Positions 1-9,774 of a stretch of 64,000 nt of DNA are shown piece after piece (within the stretch, counting starts at the first letter, position 1; each line of letters begins with the position of its first letter). The position numbers were made by a program, and so were the translations under genes. The stretch lies in assembly GCF_000771745.2 (NCBI RefSeq), contig NZ_JPSL02000039.1, positions 310,001-374,000 of the forward strand, given 5' to 3'. The notes below the pieces were generated by a model. The model did not search any database, was not told where the DNA came from, and was given only the letters and a program-made list of their open reading frames with translations. Source of the DNA: Thermus filiformis (GTDB taxonomy: Bacteria; Deinococcota; Deinococci; Deinococcales; Thermaceae).

Positions 1-1100
1 AGGAGGCTTCCCACCAGCCCCTCCTTAAAGAGGATGCGCTTCCAGTCCCTAAGTTCCAGGTCCCGGGTGGCCAGGGCCCGGATGATCAGGGTGGCGGACT
101 GGTTGCCGGTGTTTCCCCCCGTGCCGAGGAGGACGGGCAAATAGAAGGCCAAGGCGGTGACCGCCTCCAGCACGGACTCAAACCCCTGGAGGATGGAGCT
201 CGTCACCATCCCCGTGAGGATGAGGATGACCAGCCAGCGCACCCGGGCCGCCCAGAGCCGAAGGGGGCCCGCCTCGCTGTAGACCAGGTCCGGCACGTCC
301 ACCGCCGCCAGCTTGTGGATATCCTCGGTGGCCTCCTCCTCTAGGACGTCCACCACGTCGTCAATGGTGACGATGCCCACCAGCCGCCCCTCCTCGTCCA
401 CCACCGGCAAGACGGTGAAGTCGTAGTCGGCCATGAGGCGGGCCACCTCCTCCTGGTCCGTGTCCGTGCGCACGTGGACCACGTCCGGGTTCATGATCTC
501 CTTGACCCGGGTCTTGGGGTCGGCCACGATCAGGTCGCGCAGGGAGAGGACACCGATGAGCCGCCCCTCTTCATCCACCACGTAAAGGTAGTAGATGGTC
601 TCCGCGTCCGGAGCGGCCCGGCGGAGGAAGCGCAGCACCTCCTCCACCGTCATGGAGGCCCTCACCGCCACGTACTCGGGGGTCATGAGGCCGCCCGCCT
701 CGTCCTCCTCGTACTGGGTGAGCTCCTCCACCTCGGCCCGGGTCTCGGGGTCCAGGTACTCCTTTAGGCGACGGAAGAGCCCCGGGTCCTCCTCCTCCAC
801 CGCCTGGAGGGCGTCCGCCAGGTCGTCCAGGGAGAGCTCCTCCAGGATCTCCCGCACCCGCCAGGGGGGAAGGGACTTCAGGTACTCCGCCTGGAGCTCC
901 GGGGAGAGCTCGGCGAAGACCTGGGCGGCCTTCTCCTTGGAAAGGAGGGTGAGGAGGACGTACCGCTCCTCCCCGGGAAGCTCATGGAAGACCTCCAGGA
1001 TCTCCTGCACCCGGGCCTCCTCCAAGACCTCCCGGAGCCTCCCGGTTTCGCCCTCCGCCAGAGCGGACTTGATGGTGTTCAAAAGGTGTTCCCGGACCAC
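1..1100 (-). CDS. mgtE: MgtE magnesium channel/transporter (3' end outside window)
   Basis: MgtE-family inner-membrane Mg2+ channel, gated by cytosolic Mg2+. The 366 visible codons cover the cytosolic N domain (about residues 1-125), a pair of CBS domains (about 130-255, with DEEGRLVGIVTVDDV-type motifs) and the first membrane helices; Thermus MgtE is about 450 residues, so roughly 80 are missing beyond base 1. I chose GTG at 1100 because AGGGGGT sits just upstream and the N-terminus then fits the family. It is transcribed away from ffh. No M-box Mg2+ riboswitch is visible in the 255-bp gap. Identification is firm; the exact start is less so. Confidence 0.93.
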   Translation of the reverse strand, partial: MVREHLLNTIKSALAEGETGRLREVLEEARVQEILEVFHELPGEERYVLLTLLSKEKAAQVFAELSPELQAEYLKSLPPWRVREILEELSLDDLADALQAVEEEDPGLFRRLKEYLDPETRAEVEELTQYEEDEAGGLMTPEYVAVRASMTVEEVLRFLRRAAPDAETIYYLYVVDEEGRLIGVLSLRDLIVADPKTRVKEIMNPDVVHVRTDTDQEEVARLMADYDFTVLPVVDEEGRLVGIVTIDDVVDVLEEEATEDIHKLAAVDVPDLVYSEAGPLRLWAARVRWLVILILTGMVTSSILQGFESVLEAVTALAFYLPVLLGTGGNTGNQSATLIIRALATRDLELRDWKRILFKEGLVGSL

Positions 1101-1135
1101 GGCGTACCCCCTATGGCGGAGAAAAAGCCGTGTTC

Positions 1136-1144
1136 AGTCTAGCA
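1136..1144 (-). promoter_or_regulatory. Extended -10 promoter candidate for mgtE
   Basis: On the minus strand TGC is followed by TAGACT, an extended -10 about 36 bp before the GTG start of mgtE. No good -35 is seen. The rest of the mgtE-ffh gap (1145-1296) holds nothing I recognise. Confidence 0.4.
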
Positions 1145-1296
1145 CCCGCCGGGCCTCGGTGCCACCCCGGTTTGCGCTGGAATGAGGCTCCGGTGGAACC
1201 ATTCTCAAAAGCTTTTGCGGGGCCGTTTGTGTAAGGGGAGCGGGGGAAAAAGAGTAGGGCTCAAAGGTCCTGGTATACGACGCAGAAAAATTGCTC

Positions 1297-1326
1297 TTGA
1301 CATGCTCAACCCAGGTGGTCTATCCT
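1297..1326 (+). promoter_or_regulatory. Sigma-70-type promoter of the ffh operon
   Basis: A consensus -35 TTGACA (1297-1302), an 18-bp spacer and TATCCT (1321-1326) precede ffh. The start point would fall near 1333, giving a leader of about 23 nt. This is one of the few perfect -35 hexamers in the window. Confidence 0.7.
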
Positions 1327-1355
1327 TGAGCCCGGCCTGGGGGCCAGGGGCGAGC

Positions 1356-2648
1356 ATGTTTGAGAACCTCACCAAGCGCATACGGGACGCGGTGGACCGC
1401 CTGAGGGGGCGGGGCCGGATCAGTGAGGAGGAGCTGAAAAGCACCCTCCGGGAGATCCGCCGGGCCCTGATTGACGCCGACGTGAACCTCGAGGTGGCCC
1501 GGGCCTTCGTCCAAAAAGTGGAGGCCGAGGCCCTGGGGCAGAAGGTCCTGGAAAGCCTTACCCCCGCGGAGCAGATCCTCTCCCTGGTCTACGAGGCCCT
1601 GACCGAGGCCCTGGGAGGGGAGGCCAGCCAGCCCGCCTTGCGCTCCGAGGGCAACCTCTGGTTCCTGGTGGGCCTACAGGGCTCGGGGAAGACCACCACC
1701 GCCGCCAAGCTCGCCCGGTACTACAAGGAGAAGGGGAGGAGGCCCCTTTTGGTGGCCGCGGATACCCAGCGCCCCGCCGCCCGCGAGCAGCTCAGGATCC
1801 TGGGGGAGAAGGTGGGGGTGCCCGTCTTGGAGGTGGCCGACCGGGAGCCCCCCGAGGTCACCCAGCGCCGCATCCAGGAGGCGGTCCGCCAGGGGGCGCG
1901 GGACCTGGTCCTCGTGGACACCGCGGGCCGGCTCCAGATTGACGAGGCCCTGATGGAGGAGCTGGCCCGGCTCAAGCGGGTCCTGCAGCCCACCGAGACC
2001 CTCCTGGTCCTGGACGCCATGACCGGGCAGGAGGCCCTTTCCGTGGCCCGGGCCTTTGACGAGAAGATCGGGGTCAGCGGCCTCGTCCTCACCAAGCTGG
2101 ACGGGGACGCCCGGGGTGGGGCGGCCCTCTCCGCGCGGCACGTCACCGGCAAGCCCATCTACTTCGTGGGGGTCTCGGAGCGGCCGGAGGGCCTCGAGGC
2201 CTTCTACCCCGACCGGATGGCGAGCCGCATCCTGGGGATGGGGGACCTGGCCACCCTGGCCGAGAAGGTGAAGGCCCTCCAGGTGGAGGAGGCCCCCAAG
2301 AAGGCCAAGGAGCTTTCCCTCGAGGACTTCCTCGCCCAGCTCAAGCAGGTGAAGCGCCTGGGCTCCTTCTCCGAGCTCCTCGCCCTGCTCCCCGGCCTGC
2401 CCAAGGAGATGCGCAACCTCTCCGTGGACGACAGGGCCCTGGCCCGCCTCGAGGCCATCCTCCTCTCCATGACCCCCGAGGAGCGGAAAAACCCCCGCAT
2501 CCTCAACGGCTCGCGCCGCAAGCGCATCGCTCGGGGGTCCGGCACCACCGTGCAGGAGGTCAACCGGCTCCTCAAAAGCTTTGAGGAGGCCCGTGACCTG
2601 GCGAAAAGGCTGGAAAAGACGAAAGGAAGAGGGTTTTTCCGGAGGTAG
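1356..2648 (+). CDS. ffh: Signal recognition particle GTPase Ffh
   Basis: SRP54 homologue that binds 4.5S RNA and signal peptides and targets nascent membrane proteins to FtsY and SecYEG. 430 residues, the usual length. Order: N helical bundle (1-95), G domain with P-loop GLQGSGKTT at about 106, DTAGR at about 188 and TKLDGD at about 246, then the C-terminal M domain with the RNA-binding SRRKRIARGSG near 385. I start at ATG 1356, which gives MFENLTKRIRD as in other Ffh proteins; an in-frame extension to 1182 would run upstream of the promoter at 1297-1326. First gene of a translation operon; the rpsP ATG follows 3 bp after the stop. Confidence 0.98.
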   Translation: MFENLTKRIRDAVDRLRGRGRISEEELKSTLREIRRALIDADVNLEVARAFVQKVEAEALGQKVLESLTPAEQILSLVYEALTEALGGEASQPALRSEGNLWFLVGLQGSGKTTTAAKLARYYKEKGRRPLLVAADTQRPAAREQLRILGEKVGVPVLEVADREPPEVTQRRIQEAVRQGARDLVLVDTAGRLQIDEALMEELARLKRVLQPTETLLVLDAMTGQEALSVARAFDEKIGVSGLVLTKLDGDARGGAALSARHVTGKPIYFVGVSERPEGLEAFYPDRMASRILGMGDLATLAEKVKALQVEEAPKKAKELSLEDFLAQLKQVKRLGSFSELLALLPGLPKEMRNLSVDDRALARLEAILLSMTPEERKNPRILNGSRRKRIARGSGTTVQEVNRLLKSFEEARDLAKRLEKTKGRGFFRR

Positions 2649-2651
2649 AAC

Positions 2652-2906
2652 ATGGTCAAGATCAGGCTTTCCCGTTTCGGATCCAAGCACAACCCCCACT
2701 ACCGCATCGTGGTCACGGACGCCCGCCGCAAGCGGGACGGGGCGTACCTGGAGCAGCTCGGCTACTACGACCCCCGCAAGACCACCCCGGACTGGCTCAA
2801 GGTGAACGTGGAGCGGGCGCGCTACTGGCTCTCCGTGGGGGCCCAGCCCACCGACACCGCCCGGCGCCTCCTCCGCCAGGCCGGGGTCTTCCGCCAAGAT
2901 GCGTGA
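2652..2906 (+). CDS. rpsP: 30S ribosomal protein S16
   Basis: Small-subunit protein S16, needed for 30S assembly on the 5' domain of 16S rRNA. 84 residues, close to the usual 80-90. It has the canonical start [12 protein letters not shown], the PHYRIVVTD motif and the typical [25 protein letters not shown] block. It sits between ffh and khpA; the last 8 bases overlap khpA, so translation is likely coupled. The order ffh-rpsP-khpA-rimM-trmD-rplS is conserved in many bacteria. Confidence 0.98.
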   Translation: MVKIRLSRFGSKHNPHYRIVVTDARRKRDGAYLEQLGYYDPRKTTPDWLKVNVERARYWLSVGAQPTDTARRLLRQAGVFRQDA

Positions 2907-3117
2907 CCTGGTGGAGTACCTGGCTAAGAGCGTGGTGGACCACCCCGAGCGGGTCAGGGTGGAGGAGCAGCGCACCCGGGACGGGGTGGTCTACCTGGTG
3001 AGCGTGGACCCGGAGGACAAGGGCCGGATCATCGGCCGGCAGGGGCGGGTGATTGAGGCCATCCGCACCCTGGTCCGCGCCTACGCCAAGCGCCGGGCGA
3101 CGGTGGAAGTAAGGTAG
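2899..3117 (+). CDS. khpA: KH-domain RNA-binding protein KhpA
   Basis: 72-residue single KH domain of the KhpA/YlqC family. The nucleotide-binding loop is IIGRQGR (GxxG type), followed by the helix [13 protein letters not shown]. Known relatives bind RNA, often with KhpB, and affect cell division and translation. Its ATG lies inside the end of rpsP (8-base overlap) and rimM starts 2 bp after its stop, so it is an integral part of the operon. Confidence 0.94.
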   Translation: MRDLVEYLAKSVVDHPERVRVEEQRTRDGVVYLVSVDPEDKGRIIGRQGRVIEAIRTLVRAYAKRRATVEVR

Positions 3118-3119
3118 GG

Positions 3120-3611
3120 ATGGGCCGCCTGGTGGAGATCGGCCGCCTGGGAAGCCCCTACGCCCTGGCGGGGGGGCTCAAGTTCCGGGGGGAGGAGGTC
3201 ATCCTCCACCTGGAGCGGGTGTACATAGAGGGGCAAGGCTTCCGGGCCATCCGGGACGTCTTCCGCGCGGGCTCGGACTGGGTGGTCCAGCTTCTGGGGG
3301 TGACGAGCCGGGAGATGGCCGAGGCCCTGGTGGGGCTCAGGGTCTACGCCCTCGAGGAGGAGCTCCCCCCCCTGGAGGAGGGGCGGTTCTACTACTTCCG
3401 CCTGATCGGCCTGCCCGTCTACGTGGGGGAGGCCCTTCTGGGCCGGGTGGTGGACGTCTTGGACACCGGGGCCCAGGACGTCTTGGTGGTGGAAGGGGAG
3501 GGGCCCCGCCTGAGGGACCGGGCCCCCAGGCTCATCCCCCTCCAGGCCCCCTACGTCCGGGTGGAGGAGGGGTCCGTCTGGGTGGAGCCCATAGAAGGGC
3601 TTCTGGATTAG
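3120..3611 (+). CDS. rimM: Ribosome maturation factor RimM
   Basis: RimM assists late 30S maturation and binds S19. 163 residues. The N-terminal RimM beta barrel begins LVEIGRLGSPYALAGGLKF, the family's G-x-hydrophobic-G start. The C-terminal PRC-barrel begins near residue 90 (FYYFRLIGLPVYV) and ends IPLQAPYVRVEE. It lies between khpA and trmD in the standard rpsP-rimM-trmD-rplS cluster. Confidence 0.96.
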   Translation: MGRLVEIGRLGSPYALAGGLKFRGEEVILHLERVYIEGQGFRAIRDVFRAGSDWVVQLLGVTSREMAEALVGLRVYALEEELPPLEEGRFYYFRLIGLPVYVGEALLGRVVDVLDTGAQDVLVVEGEGPRLRDRAPRLIPLQAPYVRVEEGSVWVEPIEGLLD

Positions 3612-3645
3612 GTCCGAAAGCCTGCCCGCGCCTGAAGACCCCTTG

Positions 3646-4371
3646 ATGCGCTACACCATCCTGACCCTGTTTCCCGGCCTCATCCGCCCCTGGCTCTCCG
3701 AGTCCCTCCTGGAGAAGGCCCTGGCCCGGGGGCTCCTCGAGGTCCGGATCAAGGACCTGCGGGACTTCGCCAAGGACCGGCACCGGACCGTGGACGACAC
3801 CCCTTATGGGGGCGGGCCGGGGATGGTCATCAAGCCGGAGGTGGCGGTGGAGGCCATAGAGTGGGCCCTGCCCGCGGACGAGGTCATCCTCCTGTCCCCC
3901 GCCGGGGAGGTTTTCACCCAGGAGACGGCCCGCGCCCTGGCCCAGAAGTCCCACCTGGTCCTTCTGGCTGGCCGCTACGAGGGGTTTGACGCGCGGGTGG
4001 AGCGGTTCGTGACCCGGGTCCTCTCCATCGGGGACTACGTCCTCATGGGGGGGGAGGCGGCGGCTTTGGTGGTCCTCGAGGCCACCGCCCGGCTCGTGCC
4101 CGGGGTCATCGGGGACGAGCGGAGCCACCAGGAGGACTCCTTCTCCCGGGGGCTTCTGGACTTCCCCCAGTACACCCGCCCCCCCCTTTTCCGGGGCCTC
4201 CCGGTCCCAGAGGTCCTCTTAAGCGGGGACCACAAGGAGATAGAGCGTTTCCGGCGCCGGGAGGCCCTGAGGAAGACCCTCCTCCTGCGGCCCGAGCTTT
4301 TGGCCCAAGCCCGGCTCAGCCGGGAGGAGGTGGCCTTTCTTGCCGAACTGGACCGGGACGGGTATACTTGA
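3646..4371 (+). CDS. trmD: tRNA (guanine37-N1)-methyltransferase TrmD
   Basis: SPOUT-family enzyme that makes m1G37 in tRNAs reading CNN codons, with SAM as donor, and so prevents +1 frameshifting. 241 residues. It shows MRYTILTLFPG at the start, the deep-knot SAM site (LSIGDYVLMGGEAAALV, about residue 125) and the catalytic GDERSHQEDSF loop (about 155). I chose ATG 3646 over the in-frame TTG immediately before it. The stop codon overlaps the predicted -10 of the rplS promoter. Confidence 0.97.
   Translation: MRYTILTLFPGLIRPWLSESLLEKALARGLLEVRIKDLRDFAKDRHRTVDDTPYGGGPGMVIKPEVAVEAIEWALPADEVILLSPAGEVFTQETARALAQKSHLVLLAGRYEGFDARVERFVTRVLSIGDYVLMGGEAAALVVLEATARLVPGVIGDERSHQEDSFSRGLLDFPQYTRPPLFRGLPVPEVLLSGDHKEIERFRRREALRKTLLLRPELLAQARLSREEVAFLAELDRDGYT
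4340..4368 (+). promoter_or_regulatory. Internal promoter for rplS at the trmD 3' end
   Basis: TTGCCG (4340-4345), 17 bp, then TATACT (4363-4368), directly followed by GA so that TGA ends trmD. The spacing is ideal and the hexamers are close to consensus. It would start rplS transcripts near 4375, separately from the operon message. Confidence 0.6.
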
Positions 4372-4384
4372 AGGCGGTGCCCAT

Positions 4385-4400
4385 GAACCCCTAGGGGTTC
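4385..4400 (+). promoter_or_regulatory. Perfect palindrome in the rplS leader
   Basis: GAACCCCTAGGGGTTC is a perfect 16-bp palindrome that can fold as a 6-bp hairpin with a CUAG loop. It lies between the predicted rplS start point (about 4375) and the ribosome-binding site GGAAGGAGG (4407-4415). It has no T-run, so it is not a standard terminator; a translational or mRNA-stability role for L19 is possible. Confidence 0.5.
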
Positions 4401-4419
4401 CTCTGGGGAAGGAGGAAGA

Positions 4420-4851
4420 ATGAACCGTGGCGCGCTTTTGAAGGTGGTGGAGTCCAGGTACACCCGGACCGACCTCCCGGACTTCCGGCCCGGGGACACG
4501 GTGCGGGTGGCCTACCGGGTGACGGAGGGCAACCGCACCCGGGTGCAGAACTTTGAGGGCCTGGTCATCAAGGTCAAGCGGAACGGGGTGGGCAGCTCCT
4601 TTACCGTCCGCAAGGTCTCCTTCGGGGTGGGGGTGGAGCGGATCTTCCCCATGCACTCCCCCCTGATTGAGAAGGTGGAGATCGTCCAGCGGGGCCGGGC
4701 GCGCCGGGCCAAGCTCTACTTCATCCGCGAGCTTTCCGAGCGGGAGATCCGCCGCAAGCTCCGGGTGGACCGGAAGCGGGTGGACCGGGACGCGCAGGCG
4801 GCCCGGGAGGCCCAGGCGGCCGCGCAGGCTTCCGAGTCCGAGCAGGGCTGA
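4420..4851 (+). CDS. rplS: 50S ribosomal protein L19
   Basis: Large-subunit protein at the 30S-50S interface. 143 residues: the family core ([59 protein letters not shown]) plus a charged C-terminal tail rich in Ala, Gln and Arg, longer than in mesophiles but as in Thermus. A strong site GGAAGGAGG precedes the ATG. Last gene of the ffh operon, with its own predicted promoter. The following 123 bp contain no clear terminator. Confidence 0.98.
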   Translation: MNRGALLKVVESRYTRTDLPDFRPGDTVRVAYRVTEGNRTRVQNFEGLVIKVKRNGVGSSFTVRKVSFGVGVERIFPMHSPLIEKVEIVQRGRARRAKLYFIRELSEREIRRKLRVDRKRVDRDAQAAREAQAAAQASESEQG

Positions 4852-4961
4852 TACCCCTTTATGCTGTTTCCCTCATCCTAGGCCACTAGCGGAAGAGGGC
4901 AGGCTGCCTCAGGGTCTCCGGGTTCCTCCTCCAATACCCGGCTACGCCCCAAAAGCCGTGC

Positions 4962-4974
4962 TACCCTAAGGGCA
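4962..4974 (+). promoter_or_regulatory. Leaderless -10 of the hendecad coiled-coil gene
   Basis: TACCCT (4962-4967), then 7 nt (AAGGGCA), then ATG. No Shine-Dalgarno at normal spacing; the transcript probably starts at or next to the start codon. Confidence 0.5.
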
Positions 4975-5247
4975 ATGACCACGGAGGAGCGCCTCTACAA
5001 GCTGGAAGGGATCGTGGAAGGGGTCATGGCCACCCTTCCCGGCCAGGTCGCCTCCCTGGAGCAGCGCATGGAGCTTCTCCGCCAGGAGCTACGGGCGGAG
5101 ATCGCAAACCTGCGCCAAGAGGTGAAGGCCGAGATCGCCGGCCTGCGGCAGGAGATGAAGGCCGAGATCAACACCGCCCTCAATCGCCTTATGCTCTACT
5201 TCACCGCCCTGGCGGCGGGGCTTGCCCTTCTCACCCTCTTCCGCTAA
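4975..5247 (+). CDS. Small hendecad coiled-coil protein with C-terminal membrane helix
   Basis: No named function. 90 residues: an N-terminal helix, then three near-perfect 11-residue repeats (LRQELRAEIAN, LRQEVKAEIAG, LRQEMKAEINT; about residues 36-69), then one membrane helix (YFTALAAGLALLTLF) at the very C-terminus. The 11-residue period predicts a right-handed or straight coiled coil. The layout, coiled coil plus tail anchor, recalls DUF1640/CCDC90-like proteins, but that is inference. Leaderless start. The 42-bp repeat array A follows. Confidence 0.8.
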   Translation: MTTEERLYKLEGIVEGVMATLPGQVASLEQRMELLRQELRAEIANLRQEVKAEIAGLRQEMKAEINTALNRLMLYFTALAAGLALLTLFR

Positions 5248-5283
5248 GCCGCGCCTCATACTCCTTTCCGCCGTACCCTTCAT

Positions 5284-5430
5284 ACCACCCCATCCTGGCT
5301 TACGCCAGGATGGGGGCCTCGTTAAACCACCCCGTCCCAGCCCAAGCTGGGACGGGGGCCCCGGTAAACCACCCCAGCTTGGCGCAAGCCAAGCTGGGGG
5401 CCCCGGTAAAGCCTTCCCCAAGCCTCACAG
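5284..5430 (+). repeat. 42-bp palindromic repeat array, locus A (3 units + partial tail)
   Basis: Three tandem units of exactly 42 bp (5284-5325, 5326-5367, 5368-5409). Each is ACCACCCC, a 20-bp palindrome, then GGGGGCCCCGGTAA or a close variant. The palindromes in order are ATCCTGGC-ttac-GCCAGGAT, GTCCCAGC-ccaa-GCTGGGAC and AGCTTGGC-gcaa-GCCAAGCT. A 21-bp remnant of the tail module (AGCCTTCCCCAAGCCTC) follows and runs into the 3' end of the response-regulator gene. It lies between convergent genes. Confidence 0.9.
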
Positions 5431-6000
5431 AAACCCCAGCCTCCGCGCCCTCTCCACCGCCTCCACCCGGTTTTTGACCTCCAGCTTGGCGTAGAGGTTT
5501 TCCAGGTGGTCCCGCACCGTCTCCGGGGAGACCCCCAGCGCCCGGGCCATCTCCTTGGCGGAGAGGCCCTGGGCCAGGAGGCGGAGGGCCTCCTGCTCCC
5601 GGGGGGTGAGGCGGGGCAGCTCAGGGGGGACGAGGCGCTCCTCCCCGGCCTGGATGCGGCGGAGCCGCTTTCGGATCTCCGGGGCAGAGAGCTCCTTGGA
5701 GAAGTACCCGTCCGCCCCGGCCAGGTGGGCCTCCAGGAGCAGGGCGGGCTCGAGGTAGGTGGTGAGGAGGACGACGACCCCCCGGTACCCCGCCTCCCGG
5801 AGCCTGCGGCAGCAGGCGAGGCCGTCCAGCCGGGGCATCTTCAGGTCCAAAAGCACCGCCTCGGGGTTAAGGGCCAGGGCCTTTTCCAGGGCCTCCTCCC
5901 CGTCCTTGGCCGCGGCCACCACCTCCAGGCCCTCGGCCTCGAGGCCCGCCCTCAGCCCCAGGAGGAAAAGGGGGTGGTCGTCCGCGATCAGGACCCGCAT
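5425..6000 (-). CDS. NarL/LuxR-family response regulator
   Basis: Cytosolic two-component response regulator, 191 residues. The receiver domain (1-120) has the acidic pair IADD at 7-8, phospho-acceptor D52 in [11 protein letters not shown], a Thr switch (LLTT) and the conserved Lys in YFSKELS. The LuxR-type helix-turn-helix begins [22 protein letters not shown] (about 130-190). No histidine kinase is nearby, so the partner and targets are unknown. It is divergent from sdaA with 19 bp between the start codons. Confidence 0.93.
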   Translation of the reverse strand: MRVLIADDHPLFLLGLRAGLEAEGLEVVAAAKDGEEALEKALALNPEAVLLDLKMPRLDGLACCRRLREAGYRGVVVLLTTYLEPALLLEAHLAGADGYFSKELSAPEIRKRLRRIQAGEERLVPPELPRLTPREQEALRLLAQGLSAKEMARALGVSPETVRDHLENLYAKLEVKNRVEAVERARRLGFL

Positions 6001-6007
6001 CTGGCCT

Positions 6008-6019
6008 CATAATAAGGGC
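6008..6019 (+). promoter_or_regulatory. Leaderless -10 of sdaA
   Basis: CATAAT (6008-6013), then 6 nt (AAGGGC), then ATG 6020. No Shine-Dalgarno at normal spacing. Confidence 0.55.
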
Positions 6020-6877
6020 ATGCCCCTTACCCTGAACACCCTGGCCGAGCTTCCGGGAAGGCCCTCGGAGCACGTTCTGAAGGAGGACCTGGAGGAGACC
6101 GGCCTCTCCCGGGAGGAGGTCCTTTCCAAGATGAGGGAGCGCCTCCAGATCATGCGGGAGGCGATTGACCGCGGCCTGAGCACGGACGCCCCCAGCGTGG
6201 CGGGCATGGTGGGCTGGAACGCCAAGACCCTCTGGGAGGCCCCCGACCCCCTCCAGGCCCCCCTTCTGAAGCGGGTCCAGGCCTACGCCATGGCGGTGAA
6301 CGAGGAGAACGCCCGCATGGGCCGGATCGTGGCCGCGCCCACGGCGGGCAGCGCGGGGACGGTGCCCGGCGCCCTCTTCGGGGTGGCCGACCACCTGGGC
6401 CTTCCCATGGAGGAGCTGGTCATGCCCCTGGTCCTGGCGGCGGGGGTGGGCAAGATCATCAGCCGCCAGATGTACATCGCTGGGGCCAGCGGGGGCTGCC
6501 AGGCGGAGATCGGCCCCAGCGCGGCCATGGCTGCGGCGGCGGTGGTGGAGCTTCTGGGGGGGAGCGCGGAGGCGGCCGTGCACGCGGCGGCCCTGGCCCT
6601 CCAGAACACCCTGGGCCTGGTCTGCGACCCCGTGGGGGGGTTCGTGGAGGTGCCCTGCGTGATGCGCAACGGCTTCTACGCCGTCCACGCGGTGAGCGCG
6701 GCCCAACAGGCCCTGGCCGGCATCCGGAGCGTCATCCCTCCGGACGAGGTGGTCCTGGCCATGGTGGGGATCGGCCGCCTCCTGCCCCTGGAGCTCAAGG
6801 AGACGGGGGAGGGCGGGTTGGCGGACACCCCCACGGGGCGGCGGCTCGCCCAGCGCGCCTTGACGAGGAAGCCCTGA
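6020..6877 (+). CDS. sdaAA: L-serine dehydratase, iron-sulfur type, alpha subunit
   Basis: Catalytic subunit of the [4Fe-4S] L-serine deaminase that turns serine into pyruvate and ammonia. 285 residues, matching the separate alpha subunit of Gram-positive-type enzymes. It has [19 protein letters not shown], the conserved cysteines in [16 protein letters not shown] and VPCVMRN, and the family's C-terminal GG(L)ADTPTGR. The usual beta subunit is not next to it; upstream is the divergent response regulator and downstream the SAM riboswitch. Leaderless start at ATG 6020, chosen because the upstream in-frame extension lies antisense to the regulator. Confidence 0.93.
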   Translation: MPLTLNTLAELPGRPSEHVLKEDLEETGLSREEVLSKMRERLQIMREAIDRGLSTDAPSVAGMVGWNAKTLWEAPDPLQAPLLKRVQAYAMAVNEENARMGRIVAAPTAGSAGTVPGALFGVADHLGLPMEELVMPLVLAAGVGKIISRQMYIAGASGGCQAEIGPSAAMAAAAVVELLGGSAEAAVHAAALALQNTLGLVCDPVGGFVEVPCVMRNGFYAVHAVSAAQQALAGIRSVIPPDEVVLAMVGIGRLLPLELKETGEGGLADTPTGRRLAQRALTRKP

Positions 6878-6888
6878 GTTTTTACACT
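6860..6888 (+). promoter_or_regulatory. Promoter of the SAM riboswitch-metYX transcript
   Basis: TTGACG (6860-6865), a 17-bp spacer and TACACT (6883-6888). The -35 lies inside the last codons of sdaA. The start near 6895 gives about 36 nt before the aptamer. Confidence 0.75.
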
Positions 6889-6929
6889 GGAGGCTAACCG
6901 CGCGGGGGCGCGGCACAAAAGACCCGTTC

Positions 6930-9585
<2,656 letters not shown>

Positions 9586-9586
9586 T

Positions 9587-9774
9587 GCCACCCCATCCTG
9601 GCTGACGCCAGGATGGGGGCCCCGGCAAGCCACCCCAGCTTGGCTTGCGCCAAGCTGGGGGCCCCGGTAAACCACCCCGTCCCAGCTTGCGCTGGGACGG
9701 GGGCCCCGGTGAAACCTTCCCCAAGCCTTCTGACGGGGCCGCCCATGCGAACGAAACGGCAGAAAAGGGCCTCA
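9587..9774 (+). repeat. 42-bp palindromic repeat array, locus B (3 units + full tail)
   Basis: Units at 9587-9628, 9629-9670 and 9671-9712, each 42 bp, with cores ATCCTGGC-tgac-GCCAGGAT, AGCTTGGC-ttgc-GCCAAGCT and GTCCCAGC-ttgc-GCTGGGAC. The core order differs from locus A. The ~60-bp tail (9713-9771) contains ATGCGAACGAAACGGCAG and GAAAAGGGC and abuts the stop codon of mnmE. The first unit starts one base after the metX stop. The genes on either side converge. Confidence 0.92.

Noticed and set aside
1101-1355. M-box Mg2+ riboswitch upstream of mgtE
   Set aside because: None of the conserved M-box elements is found on the minus strand; only an extended -10 and a short leader.
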